Source of the DNA: an uncultured Parabacteroides sp.
Lineage (GTDB): Bacteria; Bacteroidota; Bacteroidia; Bacteroidales; Tannerellaceae
DNA length: 64,000 nucleotides
Direction: 5' to 3'
NCBI GenBank assembly: GCA_937894065.1
Contig: CALCST010000031.1
Span: 62,001-126,000, forward strand
Shown here: piece by piece, positions 36,298 to 45,649 of the stretch
How positions within the stretch are numbered: the first letter of the stretch is position 1
Layout of the letters: the number at the start of each line of letters is the position of its first letter
The notes under the pieces: model-generated
What the model saw: the letters and a program-made list of their open reading frames with translations, nothing else
Databases searched by the model: none
Told to the model about the DNA's origin: nothing
Program-made: the position numbers and the translations under genes

Positions 36298-38313
36298 TCA
36301 AAATTTCCAACTCAAAACAGCATATAAATCTGTTTTGTTATTTCCCTTTATTTCCTCTGTATCTGTTCCGATAACATCGCGGTCCGAATAATATGTGTGC
36401 GCCAGCTTTACGGAAAGTTTCAGAGATTTGAGAATATTCCATTGGAAAGTCAATGCCGCACGCAAACCTTCGCCATAAAACGAAGGCATATAGAAGGCAT
36501 AAAGTATGTTTTTCTCATATGAACTTATGCGTGTGTAATAATTGTCTGTTTGGAAATATGCCAAATATATATCTGCCTGAAAAGGAAACTTTTCTTTCTT
36601 CCATCCTGCACGTTGCGACAGCATAAAGCCTTTGTTCCGTTCGTTATCAGCAGAAGTATATAAAACTCCGTCGGCAGACGAACGTAAGGTCCAGTTTCCG
36701 GCATTCACCGACAACTGGAAACGGAGGCGTTGCTGAGTGTTGCTTCCGTCGCGCTGTTTATATTTATAACGGAGATATGTTGATAACCGTGAACTGAACG
36801 AATAATCCACCTGTGTCATATATTCCTTTCCGGACGACGGATAATCAATCTGATATTTCAACCAGGGAAAACGGAAAATATCAACATAGCCGGAGAATTT
36901 CCAATAAGGAAACGGGCTCCATTGTAATCCTGCATAAAATCCCTGTTCGTTCTGAACATAACCCAGTGAAAAAGCATTTCCGAAATAGGACTGATATTTA
37001 CGGTCGTAATAACGGTGGAGAAGCAGCATCGTAATGTATGAAGCAGGCGAGAGCTGCAAACCGTTGAGAGTTGCCAACGCTCCGTTCCGAGAAACGGCAG
37101 TTTCGCCATATATCTTAGCCCACGAGGTTTTCAACATATAATCAACACCAATGTTGAAATTACTTTTATCTCTGAAATAGAAAAGATTATAAGGTTGGAG
37201 AGAAGGATATAAACAATCACCGCCAAAATCATATCCCACAGCAGTCATTCCAATATGAAACGACGGCAAAGCAAAACGGATATTTCCTCCGTAAGTCTGC
37301 ATAACTACAGTTTTGCGTTTATCCCAGTCGCGTTGCAGACGATGCAAGCCACTTGTCTGAACAGACGGAAAAGTATCATTCTCCAAAGCTGCATCTATGC
37401 GTCTGCAGGAATAGAATGCACTTAAATCCCAATTGCCGAAAGATACAGAAGCTGCAGCTCCACGGAAAAAATCACTTTCGTTTGTTGAAAAATGCCTGCG
37501 GAATCCATTGTTTCGTCTTTCAGCCTGAGTGACAAGGGCTGAACGGCTAGGAGAGAAGTCGTTGCTTATAACCAGTCCTTGTCCGAACGAAACTTTATAA
37601 TCACCTATTGCAAGAGTTTTCAACCATTTGAAATCCCGCAAAAGCAAATGAAACGAATAATAGTCATATCCTTTATGAACAGGTTTCCAAAAAGGCTCGC
37701 CCATATCTTTTTCAGCAAGTAAACCGGCCTGAATCTTATCTTCATAAGCATAGGAGTATTTTACAGAAGTATAAAAAGCCTCGCCCAGATATTTTCGGTT
37801 AGGATATTTATCCAGAATACTGTCGGAATATGAACAATATCCGCTTTTCTGTTGAAAACATTTATCATATCTGATTTGCAATTCATTGCGTCCTTGTTTC
37901 AACATATTCCTAACAGTTATTGGAGCTTTATCAACAATATTATCCGATATATTCACAAAAGGAAGAATAAGCAAAATCGTTTGCCAGTCGAAATTATCAA
38001 CAGCCTGCAGTTCATATATGGAAAGCATTTTCCCGTATCTTTTCCTATAATCCATAAGAGATGAAATCTGATTGTCCGAAAGGAAAGGCAAGCGCCTGAG
38101 TTGTTCATCGCTTACAGTATTCAAATCAAATGGATTTTCACTTAAGTAGGAAAGTTCTGTGTATAATGCTTCAGCCTTGGCTTCATCTCCGGTTTCTTCG
38201 GCTATTTGCTCAACATATTCCTGCCACTTATCAACAGAATAAGTTTCTTGAGATTCAGCATTATAACTGGATATAAACATATATATAAACAAGATTGTGA
38301 ACAGCTTTTTCAT
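36298..38313 (-). CDS. Outer-membrane protein with N-terminal helix-hairpin-helix region
   Basis: About 671 residues from the ATG at 38313. After a signal peptide (to about residue 22) comes a helical region with NPFDLNTVSDEQLRRLPFLS, then LMDYRKRYGKMLSIYELQAV and LILPFV: the pattern of ComEA-like HhH domains (about residues 60-120). From about 140 on, alternating polar and aromatic residues suggest a large outer-membrane beta-barrel ending in the phylum's typical final strand LYAVLSWKF. I know this HhH-plus-barrel layout from Bacteroidetes proteins without assigned function. It begins 10 bases after the stop of a smaller barrel gene, so the two are likely made together. Confidence 0.75.
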   Translation of the reverse strand: MKKLFTILFIYMFISSYNAESQETYSVDKWQEYVEQIAEETGDEAKAEALYTELSYLSENPFDLNTVSDEQLRRLPFLSDNQISSLMDYRKRYGKMLSIYELQAVDNFDWQTILLILPFVNISDNIVDKAPITVRNMLKQGRNELQIRYDKCFQQKSGYCSYSDSILDKYPNRKYLGEAFYTSVKYSYAYEDKIQAGLLAEKDMGEPFWKPVHKGYDYYSFHLLLRDFKWLKTLAIGDYKVSFGQGLVISNDFSPSRSALVTQAERRNNGFRRHFSTNESDFFRGAAASVSFGNWDLSAFYSCRRIDAALENDTFPSVQTSGLHRLQRDWDKRKTVVMQTYGGNIRFALPSFHIGMTAVGYDFGGDCLYPSLQPYNLFYFRDKSNFNIGVDYMLKTSWAKIYGETAVSRNGALATLNGLQLSPASYITMLLLHRYYDRKYQSYFGNAFSLGYVQNEQGFYAGLQWSPFPYWKFSGYVDIFRFPWLKYQIDYPSSGKEYMTQVDYSFSSRLSTYLRYKYKQRDGSNTQQRLRFQLSVNAGNWTLRSSADGVLYTSADNERNKGFMLSQRAGWKKEKFPFQADIYLAYFQTDNYYTRISSYEKNILYAFYMPSFYGEGLRAALTFQWNILKSLKLSVKLAHTYYSDRDVIGTDTEEIKGNNKTDLYAVLSWKF

Positions 38314-38323
38314 AACTATATTA

Positions 38324-39136
38324 TTAGAAGTGAAACGACAAACCGGCACCAAGCGAAGCGCCCAATACAGAATGATAAATTACAGAAGTGTCAATGCAGA
38401 AAGATTTCAGTCTAATTCCGAAACCAAAACTTGGCAGGAGAGGAGCAATACATAATCCGCCACGAATATGGAAAATATCTTTTACCAGATATTCCATACC
38501 TATTCCGCCTGTTAATCTATATTCGCTGTCCGTTCCACAATAAAAGGATATCAACGTATTGTTGATAACATCATATTTGAAACCTAACAGAAAATCCCAA
38601 TATTTTAATATCTCATTATCAGTTGATTCTTTATTAACAGAAACAGACGGGAAATCCTTTATCAACAATCCTATCGACAGTTTTTCCACAGGCGAATAAA
38701 CAGCGCCAATATCTGTTGACAAACGTGAAGGCGTGTGTTCATATAAAGCAGACTGAAGGATATAATACTGAAAAGCTATGCCTAAAGACCAATGCTCGCC
38801 CAATGATTTGGCAAAGGCTGCACGAAACATTGTTTCCCTATATTCATCATAACCGAAAGAAGATATATAAAGACCTGTTGATAACTTATCATTAGGATAT
38901 TGAAAACCCAGTGAAACTGTACCCAACTCTTTCACCATATATCTGTTAATATACGATATATCAAGTATTTTAGACTTCTGATATGAAAGGATAGCCGGAT
39001 TATATTCCGTTGAAAACATAACTCCATTTCCGCTTAATGCCATAGAACGGATATTGGGAAGACGGATATTTTCTGAGCCTGTCACATTGCCGGATAAAAG
39101 CAGTGCAGCAATAAAAAGGAAGAATTTCTTTTTCAT
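38324..39136 (-). CDS. PorV/PorQ-like outer-membrane beta-barrel protein
   Basis: A 270-residue protein with a signal peptide ending near residue 20. LPNIRSMALSGNGVMFSTEYNPAIL resembles the N-terminal plug-like segment of FadL/PorV/PorQ proteins, where an alanine- or glycine-rich loop and an Asn-Pro-Ala motif are conserved. The rest alternates as in a barrel (for example LSTGLYISSFGYDEY, LSIGLLIKDFP) and ends with ASLGAGLSFHF, an outer-membrane insertion signal. No other type IX secretion genes are nearby, so a role in that system is not claimed. It is the first gene of the pair with the HhH barrel protein. Confidence 0.7.
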   Translation of the reverse strand: MKKKFFLFIAALLLSGNVTGSENIRLPNIRSMALSGNGVMFSTEYNPAILSYQKSKILDISYINRYMVKELGTVSLGFQYPNDKLSTGLYISSFGYDEYRETMFRAAFAKSLGEHWSLGIAFQYYILQSALYEHTPSRLSTDIGAVYSPVEKLSIGLLIKDFPSVSVNKESTDNEILKYWDFLLGFKYDVINNTLISFYCGTDSEYRLTGGIGMEYLVKDIFHIRGGLCIAPLLPSFGFGIRLKSFCIDTSVIYHSVLGASLGAGLSFHF

Positions 39137-39277
39137 AGCCGGTAATTGGTTTTTGATTATTCAATACAGAGATTTATATTTAACTTATCTCTTACTTATA
39201 TACTCACAAAAGTAGTATTTATCATAGATTTATCAAGTTATTAACAAACTTATTCTACAAGATTTACACCCTTTGAT

Positions 39278-39285
39278 TATTTTTG
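39278..39285 (+). promoter_or_regulatory. -7 box directly before the DUF4294 gene
   Basis: TATTTTTG lies only 6 bases before the ATG at 39292. If used, the transcript would start at or next to the A of the ATG and be leaderless. Confidence 0.45.
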
Positions 39286-39291
39286 CAACCA

Positions 39292-39909
39292 ATGAAGCAA
39301 AGACGAAAGATATATTATTCGGCATTCATGCTGTTGACAACTTGTTGGTTAATGGCTCAGGAGCAGAATAAACCTATAAGAATGAATGTTTTACCGGAAG
39401 GATATAATCGTGCATATCTTGATGGTAAAGACACTGTTGCTATAGTAAATCTTAGGGAAGTGTATGTTTTTCCAAAAGTAAAGTTCAGAAACAGGAGAGA
39501 GGAACAGAAATATTGGAAGCTTGTGAGAGACGTAAAACGAACTCTTCCTTATGCTAAAATGGTTTATGAAACTCTTATTGAGACTTATGAATATATAGAA
39601 ACATTGCCGGACGAGAAATCAAAGCAGGAACATTTGAAAAGGATGGAAAAAGAGCTTTTTGCCGAATATAAACCACAGTTGAAAAAACTTACTTTCTCGC
39701 AGGGAAAACTACTTATCAAGCTGATAGACAGGGAATGTAATCAAAGCAGTTATCAACTTGTAAAAGCTTTCCTTGGCAGTTTTCGCGCCGGTTTCTGGAA
39801 TTTCTTTGCAGGAATGTTTGGTGCCAGCCTTAAAGCTGAATATGATCCGAAAGGTGAGGATGCGATGACGGAAAGAATTGTGGTGCTTGTGGAAAACGGA
39901 TTATTGTGA
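39292..39909 (+). CDS. DUF4294 domain protein
   Basis: A protein of 205 residues with a signal peptide to about residue 23 (WLMAQEQ). The DUF4294 region covers most of the rest: KDTVAIVNLREVYVFPKVKF, then WKLVRDVKRTLPYAKMVYET, a long helix with KMEKELFAEYKPQLKKLT-like pattern, and LLIKLIDRECNQSSYQLV near the end. Function is unknown; the family is restricted to Bacteroidetes and is periplasmic. The TTG three codons upstream lies inside the -7 box and was rejected. It stands alone between the outer-membrane pair and the GH43 gene. Confidence 0.82.
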   Translation: MKQRRKIYYSAFMLLTTCWLMAQEQNKPIRMNVLPEGYNRAYLDGKDTVAIVNLREVYVFPKVKFRNRREEQKYWKLVRDVKRTLPYAKMVYETLIETYEYIETLPDEKSKQEHLKRMEKELFAEYKPQLKKLTFSQGKLLIKLIDRECNQSSYQLVKAFLGSFRAGFWNFFAGMFGASLKAEYDPKGEDAMTERIVVLVENGLL

Positions 39910-39912
39910 ATC

Positions 39913-39995
39913 AGTTGACAAGGAAACAAGTTGACGAGTTAACAAGGAATTATATATCAATATACTTGTCAACTCGTCTCTGTAGCCTTTTCAAC
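39913..39995. repeat. GTTGACAA palindromic repeat
   Basis: Left arm GTTGACAA-GGAAACAA-GTTGACGA-GTTAACAA-GG; right arm CTTGTCAAC-TCGTCTCTGTAGCC. It fills the co-directional gap before the GH43 gene. Confidence 0.85.
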
Positions 39996-40010
39996 TCCAA
40001 ATAAATTATC

Positions 40011-41555
40011 ATGAAGAACATACTATTAACAGCAACTATCGGCCTTATCAGCCTTACAACTAACGCACAGCAAACGGATTCAAATTATTTTATGAATCCA
40101 ATTATACATGGAGATATTCCTGATCCAACAATGATTAAAATTGACGGAACTTACTATGCGGCAGGAACTTCAACTGAATGGGCTCCATTTTATCCTGTTT
40201 TCAAATCAAATGATTTGGTTAACTGGAAACAAATAGGACATATTTTCGACAAACAGCCGGAATGGACTGTCAACTCTTTCTGGGCACCGGAACTGTTTGT
40301 TATAAACGGTAAAACTTACTGTTATTACACTGCACGTGAGAAAGCTACCAATATATCTTACATTGGTGTGGCAACAGCTGATTCTCCGGAAGGAAAATTT
40401 ACCGACCACGGTATAGTTGTCCGTTTCGGGAAAGAAGCTATCGACCCTTTTATATTTAATGATAACGGACAACTTTACATCACCTGGAAAGCTTATGGTC
40501 TGGACGACAGACCTATAGAAATTCTTGGAAGCAAACTTTCCGCTGACGGATTGAGACTGGAAGGTGAGCCTTTCACCATGCTTGTAGATGAAAACCGTAC
40601 AGGAATCGAAGGACAATATATATTCAAGAAAGATGATTATTATTATCTGATTTATGCAGCCAATTCTTGCTGCGGATATAATAGCGACTACAATGTTTGC
40701 GTTGCCCGCTCAAAGAAGTTCGACAGCTTATATGAAAATTATAATGGAAATCCAATTCTCCACGGCGGCGAAGGTGATTATAAATCTTGTGGACACGGAA
40801 CAGGTGTAACAACCGACGACGGACGAATATTCTTCATGTGCCACGCTTATCTCAACGGAGATATGTTTTTCAACGGACGCCAACCTATATTGCAGGAATT
40901 GGAAGTAACAAAAGATAAATGGCTGAAATTCAAAACAGGAGAGTTGGCTGTTAGGAAACAATCATTACCATTCAAAGGTATAAGTCAAATGCCGGTGAAA
41001 GACTTTTATGATGATTTCGATGGTAAAAGCCTAAAATATGATTGGACATGGAATTTTCCTTTCTCTGATGTTAAAGCAGAATTAAACAAAGGACAGCTTT
41101 ATCTTTCAGGAACTATGAAAGATAAGTCAAAGAACGGCTCAGTTTTTTGTCTGCGTCCCACAAGTTCTGAATATTCATACGAAACACATACTTTAAACAA
41201 AGGAAGCAACACGAAAGGTCTCACCTGGTATGGAGATGATAACTTCATGATTTCATGGGGAATTAACAACAATAATCTCGAACTCAGAAAAGTAGTTGAC
41301 GGAAAAGAATCTGTTATTTTCTCTTCACCTTTCAACAATAAAGATATTTATCTTAAAACAACTGTTGAAAAAGGTTCATTATTGAAGTTCTATTACAGTG
41401 AAGACAACAGCAAATGGGTTTGCGTATCAGATAAAACTATTGACTGTAAGGAATTTATAAGATGGGATAGAGTGCCACGACCTGGATTAATACACTCTGG
41501 AAATAAGAACGAACCCTCTGTTTTCAGTTATTTCAGATACAAATTGACAAGATAA
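40011..41555 (+). CDS. Glycoside hydrolase family 43 protein
   Basis: A secreted 514-residue glycosidase, most likely acting on arabinose- or xylose-containing side chains. Signal peptide to residue 19 (TTNA). The five-bladed propeller supplies the three family carboxylates: base Asp38 in GDIPDPT, Asp145 in AIDPFIF and acid Glu200 in GIEGQY. The C-terminal third (from about residue 330, FYDDFDGKSLKYDWTWNF) is a concanavalin-like beta-sandwich usual in this GH43 type. No SusC/SusD or other CAZyme gene adjoins it, so it is an orphan enzyme. The last codons, LTR and the stop, appear to lie in the margin of the palindromic repeat. Confidence 0.93.
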   Translation: MKNILLTATIGLISLTTNAQQTDSNYFMNPIIHGDIPDPTMIKIDGTYYAAGTSTEWAPFYPVFKSNDLVNWKQIGHIFDKQPEWTVNSFWAPELFVINGKTYCYYTAREKATNISYIGVATADSPEGKFTDHGIVVRFGKEAIDPFIFNDNGQLYITWKAYGLDDRPIEILGSKLSADGLRLEGEPFTMLVDENRTGIEGQYIFKKDDYYYLIYAANSCCGYNSDYNVCVARSKKFDSLYENYNGNPILHGGEGDYKSCGHGTGVTTDDGRIFFMCHAYLNGDMFFNGRQPILQELEVTKDKWLKFKTGELAVRKQSLPFKGISQMPVKDFYDDFDGKSLKYDWTWNFPFSDVKAELNKGQLYLSGTMKDKSKNGSVFCLRPTSSEYSYETHTLNKGSNTKGLTWYGDDNFMISWGINNNNLELRKVVDGKESVIFSSPFNNKDIYLKTTVEKGSLLKFYYSEDNSKWVCVSDKTIDCKEFIRWDRVPRPGLIHSGNKNEPSVFSYFRYKLTR

Positions 41556-41632
41556 CGAGTTAACAAGAAACGAGTTGACAAGGAATATATATTAATATCC
41601 TTGTCAACTCGTCCCCTTGTTCCCTTGTCAAC
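41544..41632. repeat. GTTGACAA palindromic repeat reaching into the GH43 3' end
   Basis: ATTGACAAGATAACGAGTTA overlaps the last four codons of the GH43 gene, then GTTGACAAGG; right arm CCTTGTCAAC-TCGTCCCC-TTGTTCCC-TTGTCAAC. It fills the convergent gap up to the SpoU gene. Confidence 0.85.
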
Positions 41633-41636
41633 CAAG

Positions 41637-42167
41637 TTATAAACTCATCTTGTTGAAAAACTCCCAAATAACAATTCCGGTCGTTACAGAAACATTCAGC
41701 GAATGTTTTGTTCCATATTGAGGTATTTCAATGCACATATCACATTTGTCAACAACAGACTGTTGAACACCTTTTACCTCATTTCCCATCACTATCGCAT
41801 ACTTTTTATCCTTGTCTAACTGCAACTTATCTAACATTACACTGCCTTCGACCTGTTCTATTGCACAAACAGTATAACCATCTTTCTTCAAGTTTTCAAC
41901 AGCTTCAAGTGTATCATTGAAATATTTCCAATCAACTGTTTCTTCAGCTCCGAGTGCAGTTTTGTGAATTTCAGCATTAGGAGGACAAGCAGTTATGCCA
42001 CACAAGTATATTGATTCCACACGGAACGCATCCGAAGTACGAAACACCGAACCTACGTTATTAAGGCTTCTGATATGGTCAAGTACCACAACCAGAGGAA
42101 GTTTGCGGCTCTCCTTGAATTCCTCAGGAGTAAGCCTGTTCATTTCTGTTACCTTTAATTTGCGCAT
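41637..42167 (-). CDS. SpoU/TrmH family RNA methyltransferase
   Basis: A 176-residue SPOUT-class enzyme that methylates 2'-O of ribose in tRNA or rRNA. Motif 1 is VVLDHIRSLNNVGSVFRT (about 27-44), motif 2 YAIVMGNEVKGVQQSVVDKCD (about 123-143, here shown over its length), motif 3 IEIPQYGTKHSLNVSVTTGI. The trefoil-knot C-terminus is complete and no N-terminal RNA-binding domain is present, as in TrmL-like short forms. Target unknown. It is transcribed leftward and faces the long gap before nadA. Confidence 0.9.
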   Translation of the reverse strand: MRKLKVTEMNRLTPEEFKESRKLPLVVVLDHIRSLNNVGSVFRTSDAFRVESIYLCGITACPPNAEIHKTALGAEETVDWKYFNDTLEAVENLKKDGYTVCAIEQVEGSVMLDKLQLDKDKKYAIVMGNEVKGVQQSVVDKCDMCIEIPQYGTKHSLNVSVTTGIVIWEFFNKMSL

Positions 42168-42702
42168 ATTATTTTCTTTTCCGCAAAAGTACGGAAATAT
42201 TGTTTAAACCCCGTTGAAAAGCTATTAATAACTAGTGAACATAAAATGAAAAATAAATCTTGCATTATCCGGAATCTTATACATACAAGCTATGTTTTTT
42301 ATGTTCCAAATAAGAACTTACATTATTTGTTACAAACTATCCACATGGTTTATACACAGAATAAACATCATTTCAGTTATTAACTTTTACACACATATGT
42401 TTTTCAACATATATGTAATAAAGTTCATAACAATAAGAAAAACAGTATATATATAAATAAACGCATTGTTAGTTTCTTTTTAATAAGCGGTGAATATCAT
42501 TTAATAACTTTATATGCAAGAAATAGTTATCAAATGTTTTAACACTTTCAACAGACTATCATATTCATCATTTCATTTAAAAAAGAAAATATTAAAAAGA
42601 TATATAATGATATAATGGTTGATATTGAATTGTGGATTGTGATGTGTTCTTTCTGAAGTAATGAAAACTTATATGTTTTGCCACGTTTGAATATATACTA
42701 TT
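42168..42702. other. AT-rich intergenic region, no gene seen
   Basis: About 535 bases between the start of the SpoU gene and repeat array 2. It includes a small imperfect hairpin (ACATATG with CATATATGT near 42393-42416). I see no frame with family resemblance and no recognisable RNA. The gap as a whole, to the nadA start at 43059, is 891 bases, the second longest in the window. Confidence 0.5.
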
Positions 42703-42790
42703 GAAAAAGTTTTTTCATACGGAAGAAAATTTATTTTCAACCGAGTGGAAATTATTTTTCATCTGGATGAAAAAAGTTTTTCAACCTAGG
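42703..42790. repeat. Array 2 of 15-bp near-palindromes at 22-bp period
   Basis: Four cores: GAAAAAGTTTTTTCA (42703), GAAAATTTATTTTCA (42725), GGAAATTATTTTTCA (42747), GAAAAAAGTTTTTCA (42769), each followed by a 7-base spacer (TACGGAA, ACCGAGT, TCTGGAT, ACCTAGG). The period is exactly 22 bases. Unlike array 1, all spacers differ and are GC-containing. It lies upstream of the nadA promoter candidate by about 100 bases. Confidence 0.85.
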
Positions 42791-42887
42791 AAAAATTGTT
42801 GGAAATGCAAAAGGCTGGAATACAGTGTTTAAAGTAAATAAGTATTGCTCCTGTTGTTTAAGGTCACGAAAATAGGAGAGTTTTATG

Positions 42888-42895
42888 TAAATTTG
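42888..42895 (+). promoter_or_regulatory. Candidate -7 box for nadA
   Basis: TAAATTTG matches the consensus and is the only good candidate in the gap. The leader would be about 155 bases and would contain the whole palindromic repeat at 42919-43018. Confidence 0.45.
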
Positions 42896-42918
42896 CAATT
42901 AAATGATTTAACTTTAGC

Positions 42919-43018
42919 AAGTTGCTCAACTTAAAAGTTGACAAGGTTTCAGAAACAAGTTGACAAGAAAACTCTGTGACTCTGAGACTTCAGTGTTTTA
43001 ATAATCCTTGTTAACTTA
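42919..43018. repeat. GTTGACAA palindromic repeat with TTTCAGAAACAA insert, joined to an ACACAGAG-like piece
   Basis: Left arm GTTGACAAGG, TTTCAGAAACAA, GTTGACAAG; between the arms is CTCTGTGACTCTGAGACTTCA, here given approximately, which resembles an arm of the repeat at 45791-45867; the right arm CCTTGTTAACTTA is short. It is a composite of both repeat families. Confidence 0.75.
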
Positions 43019-43058
43019 TTATTTTAAAGTAGGATAAAATAAATATATACATAATATT

Positions 43059-44042
43059 ATGCAGAAACAGTCAATAGGTTATATGGACGTTCCGGTTCCT
43101 GGCGGAATCGACCTGAAAGAAGAAATCAACAGATTGAGAAAAGAAAAGAATGCGGTTATTCTGGCTCATTATTATCAGACAGGAGATATTCAGGACATAG
43201 CAGACTTTGTGGGCGACAGTCTGGCTCTTGCTCAGTGGGCTGCAAAGACAACTGCTGACATTATTGTTCTTTGTGGTGTTCATTTTATGGGTGAGACTGC
43301 AAAAATCATTTGTCCGGACAAGAAAGTGCTGGTGCCGGACTTGAATGCCGGATGTTCGCTTGCCGACAGTTGCCCGGCTGTTGAATTCGAAGAGTTCATA
43401 AAGGCTAATCCGGGTCACACTGTTATTTCGTATGTAAACACAACGGCTGCGGTGAAGGCTGTTACTGATGTTGTGGTGACTTCGACAAATGCCCGCCAGA
43501 TTGTTGAAAGTTTGCCTGCTGACGAAAAGATTATTTTCGGACCGGACAGAAACCTTGGTAATTATATAAATAGTATTACAGGACGCAAGATGTTGCTTTG
43601 GAACGGAGCTTGCCATGTTCACGAACAATTCTCGCTCGAAAAGATTCTTGAGCTTAAGAAGCAGTATCCGGAAGCCGAAGTTATCACTCATCCTGAATGT
43701 AAACATTATATTGTTGAAATCTCGGATTTCGTTGGTTCAACAGCTGCATTGTTGAAACATGCGGTTAAGTCGGACAAGAAACAGTTCATCGTTGCTACAG
43801 AAAGCGGTGTTATCCACGAGATGCGCAAGCAATGTCTGGACAAAGAATTCATTCCTGCTCCTCCGGAAGACTCAACTTGTGCTTGCAATGAATGTAATTT
43901 CATGCGATTGAACACGATGGAAAAGCTTTATAACTGCCTGAAATACGAAATGCCAGAAATATTCGTAGATGAGGAAGTTCAGAAAAAAGCAATCAGACCG
44001 ATAAAGCGTATGCTTGATATTTCGGAAAAGCTTGGACTTTGA
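43059..44042 (+). CDS. nadA: Quinolinate synthase
   Basis: Condenses iminoaspartate with dihydroxyacetone phosphate to quinolinate, the second step of NAD synthesis from aspartate. The 327 residues include the substrate motif AHYYQTGDIQDIADFVGDS (36-54) and the 4Fe-4S ligands Cys99 (LNAGCSLAD), Cys214 (HPECKH) and one of the cysteines in TCACNEC (274-279). GMRxNT-like FMRLNTMEKL follows. Partner NadB is encoded 4.6 kb downstream rather than next to it, and nadC is not in the window. The gene may have a long leader carrying the palindromic repeat. Confidence 0.96.
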   Translation: MQKQSIGYMDVPVPGGIDLKEEINRLRKEKNAVILAHYYQTGDIQDIADFVGDSLALAQWAAKTTADIIVLCGVHFMGETAKIICPDKKVLVPDLNAGCSLADSCPAVEFEEFIKANPGHTVISYVNTTAAVKAVTDVVVTSTNARQIVESLPADEKIIFGPDRNLGNYINSITGRKMLLWNGACHVHEQFSLEKILELKKQYPEAEVITHPECKHYIVEISDFVGSTAALLKHAVKSDKKQFIVATESGVIHEMRKQCLDKEFIPAPPEDSTCACNECNFMRLNTMEKLYNCLKYEMPEIFVDEEVQKKAIRPIKRMLDISEKLGL

Positions 44043-44050
44043 TTTTTTAG

Positions 44051-44132
44051 ATGACGAGGGAAGAAGGGGGCGAGTTGACAAGGTATATTTATTAACACCT
44101 TGTCAACTCGTCTTCTTGTATCTTGTCCCCTG
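44051..44132. repeat. GTTGACAA palindromic repeat
   Basis: Left arm with ATGACGAGGG and GAGTTGACAAGG; right arm CCTTGTCAAC-TCGTCTTCTTGTATCTTGTCCCC. It lies between nadA and the tyrS promoter. Confidence 0.8.
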
Positions 44133-44180
44133 AATAAATTATATTTTCAAATAAACATATATATCTATATCAAAAAGTCG

Positions 44181-44188
44181 TATCTTTG
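44181..44188 (+). promoter_or_regulatory. -7 box of tyrS
   Basis: TATCTTTG is a perfect match. The leader of about 93 bases can form ACTGTC/GACAGT or GTCCA/TGGAC pairings, which exclude each other, so it might fold in two ways. No T-box consensus is seen. Confidence 0.6.
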
Positions 44189-44287
44189 CCGTACTGTCAG
44201 TTTTATGCCAGTCCAAATGAGCATATTAGGTGGACAGTGACACTTTAAGAATCAAATAAACGGAAAATATAACTAATTTTTAAATCG

Positions 44288-45580
44288 ATGAATTTTGTAG
44301 AAGAACTAACATGGCGTGGGATGATACATACCATGATGCCAGGAACAGAAGAATTATTGCAGAAGGAAATGGTTACTGCTTATGTAGGTATTGACCCGAC
44401 AGCCGATTCTTTGCATATCGGTCACCTTGTGAGTGTGATGATTCTTAGACACTTCCAGCGTTGTGGACATAAACCTCTTGCCTTGGTTGGTGGTGCGACA
44501 GGTATGATTGGCGACCCTTCCGGTAAATCAGCAGAACGTAATCTGCTTAATGAAGAAACATTGCGTCACAATCAGGAATGCATCAAAAAGCAGCTCAGCA
44601 AATTTTTGGATTTCGAATCTGACGCTCCTAACAAAGCTGAGCTTGTGAATAACTACGACTGGATGAAAGACTTCACTTTCTTGGATTTTGCCCGTACAGT
44701 TGGTAAACATATCACTGTAAACTATATGATGGCAAAAGACTCTGTTAAGAAACGTCTTAACGGTGAAGCTCGCGATGGTCTGTCTTTTACTGAATTTACT
44801 TATCAGCTTCTTCAGGGTTACGACTTCCTTCACCTTTATGAAACAAAGAATTGCAAGCTTCAGATGGGTGGTTCGGACCAGTGGGGAAATATCACAACAG
44901 GTGCTGAGCTTATCCGCCGCACAAACGGTGGGGAAGTGTTCGCTCTTACTTGTCCGTTGATTACTAAGGCTGACGGTGGAAAATTCGGTAAAACTGAATC
45001 TGGAAACATCTGGTTGGACCGCAGATATACTTCTCCTTACAAATTCTATCAGTTCTGGCTAAACGTGAGTGATGCTGATGCTGCTAAATATATCAAGATT
45101 TTCACATTCTTGTCAAAAGAAGAAATTGAAGCTTTGATTGCTGAACAGGAAGCTGCTCCTCATTTGCGTCCTTTGCAGAAACGTCTTGCTAAGGAAGTTA
45201 CTATCATGGTTCATTCTGAAGAAGATTATAATGCTGCTGTTGAGGCTTCAAATATTCTTTTTGGTAACGCAACTTCTGATTCATTGAAGAAACTAGACGA
45301 AGAAACTTTGTTGGACGTATTCAACGGTGTTCCTCAGTTTGAAGTTTCACGCGCAGATGTTGAAAACGGTATCAAATTGATAGACTTGTGTACTGAAAAG
45401 GCAAATGTGTTCCCATCAAAAGGTGAAATGAGAAAATTGATCCAGAGCGGTGGTGTTAGCGTAAACAAGGAAAAGGTTGCTGATGTTGATATGGTTATCA
45501 CAACAGATGCTTTGTTGGACGGTAAATATTTGCTTGTTCAGAGAGGAAAGAAAAACTATTATTTGTTGATAGTGAAATAA
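44288..45580 (+). CDS. tyrS: Tyrosyl-tRNA synthetase
   Basis: Charges tRNA-Tyr. A class I synthetase of 430 residues with HIGH (43-46), the tyrosine-binding GSDQWGNI (195-202), the KMSKS equivalent KFGKT (232-236) and an S4-like RNA-binding domain at the end (about 365-430: [16 protein letters not shown]). The sequence is of the TyrRS type with KFGKT, common in E. coli-like enzymes. It precedes a tRNA gene, but for glutamine, so there is no direct link. Confidence 0.97.
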   Translation: MNFVEELTWRGMIHTMMPGTEELLQKEMVTAYVGIDPTADSLHIGHLVSVMILRHFQRCGHKPLALVGGATGMIGDPSGKSAERNLLNEETLRHNQECIKKQLSKFLDFESDAPNKAELVNNYDWMKDFTFLDFARTVGKHITVNYMMAKDSVKKRLNGEARDGLSFTEFTYQLLQGYDFLHLYETKNCKLQMGGSDQWGNITTGAELIRRTNGGEVFALTCPLITKADGGKFGKTESGNIWLDRRYTSPYKFYQFWLNVSDADAAKYIKIFTFLSKEEIEALIAEQEAAPHLRPLQKRLAKEVTIMVHSEEDYNAAVEASNILFGNATSDSLKKLDEETLLDVFNGVPQFEVSRADVENGIKLIDLCTEKANVFPSKGEMRKLIQSGGVSVNKEKVADVDMVITTDALLDGKYLLVQRGKKNYYLLIVK

Positions 45581-45593
45581 TTTTGCTTAAAGC

Positions 45594-45625
45594 CTTGCAA
45601 GGATAATATATTTGTATTATCTTTG
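45594..45625 (+). promoter_or_regulatory. Promoter of tRNA-Gln
   Basis: -33 CTTG at 45594-45597 and -7 TATCTTTG at 45618-45625, 20-base spacer. The transcript would start about 18 bases before the tRNA. Confidence 0.65.
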
Positions 45626-45649
45626 CATCGCTTTTGATAAGCATCGGAT

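Noticed and set aside
41544..41555. Frameshifted or truncated GH43
   Set aside because: The last codons fall in the repeat, but all catalytic residues and the C-terminal sandwich are complete; at most a few terminal residues are affected.
42703..42790. CRISPR-like array
   Set aside because: The repeats are 15 bases with 7-base spacers, far below CRISPR dimensions, repeats vary in sequence, and no cas genes are in the window.
43071..43706. 211-codon open frame antisense to nadA
   Set aside because: It is fully inside nadA on the other strand, has no family resemblance, and follows from the codon use of nadA.
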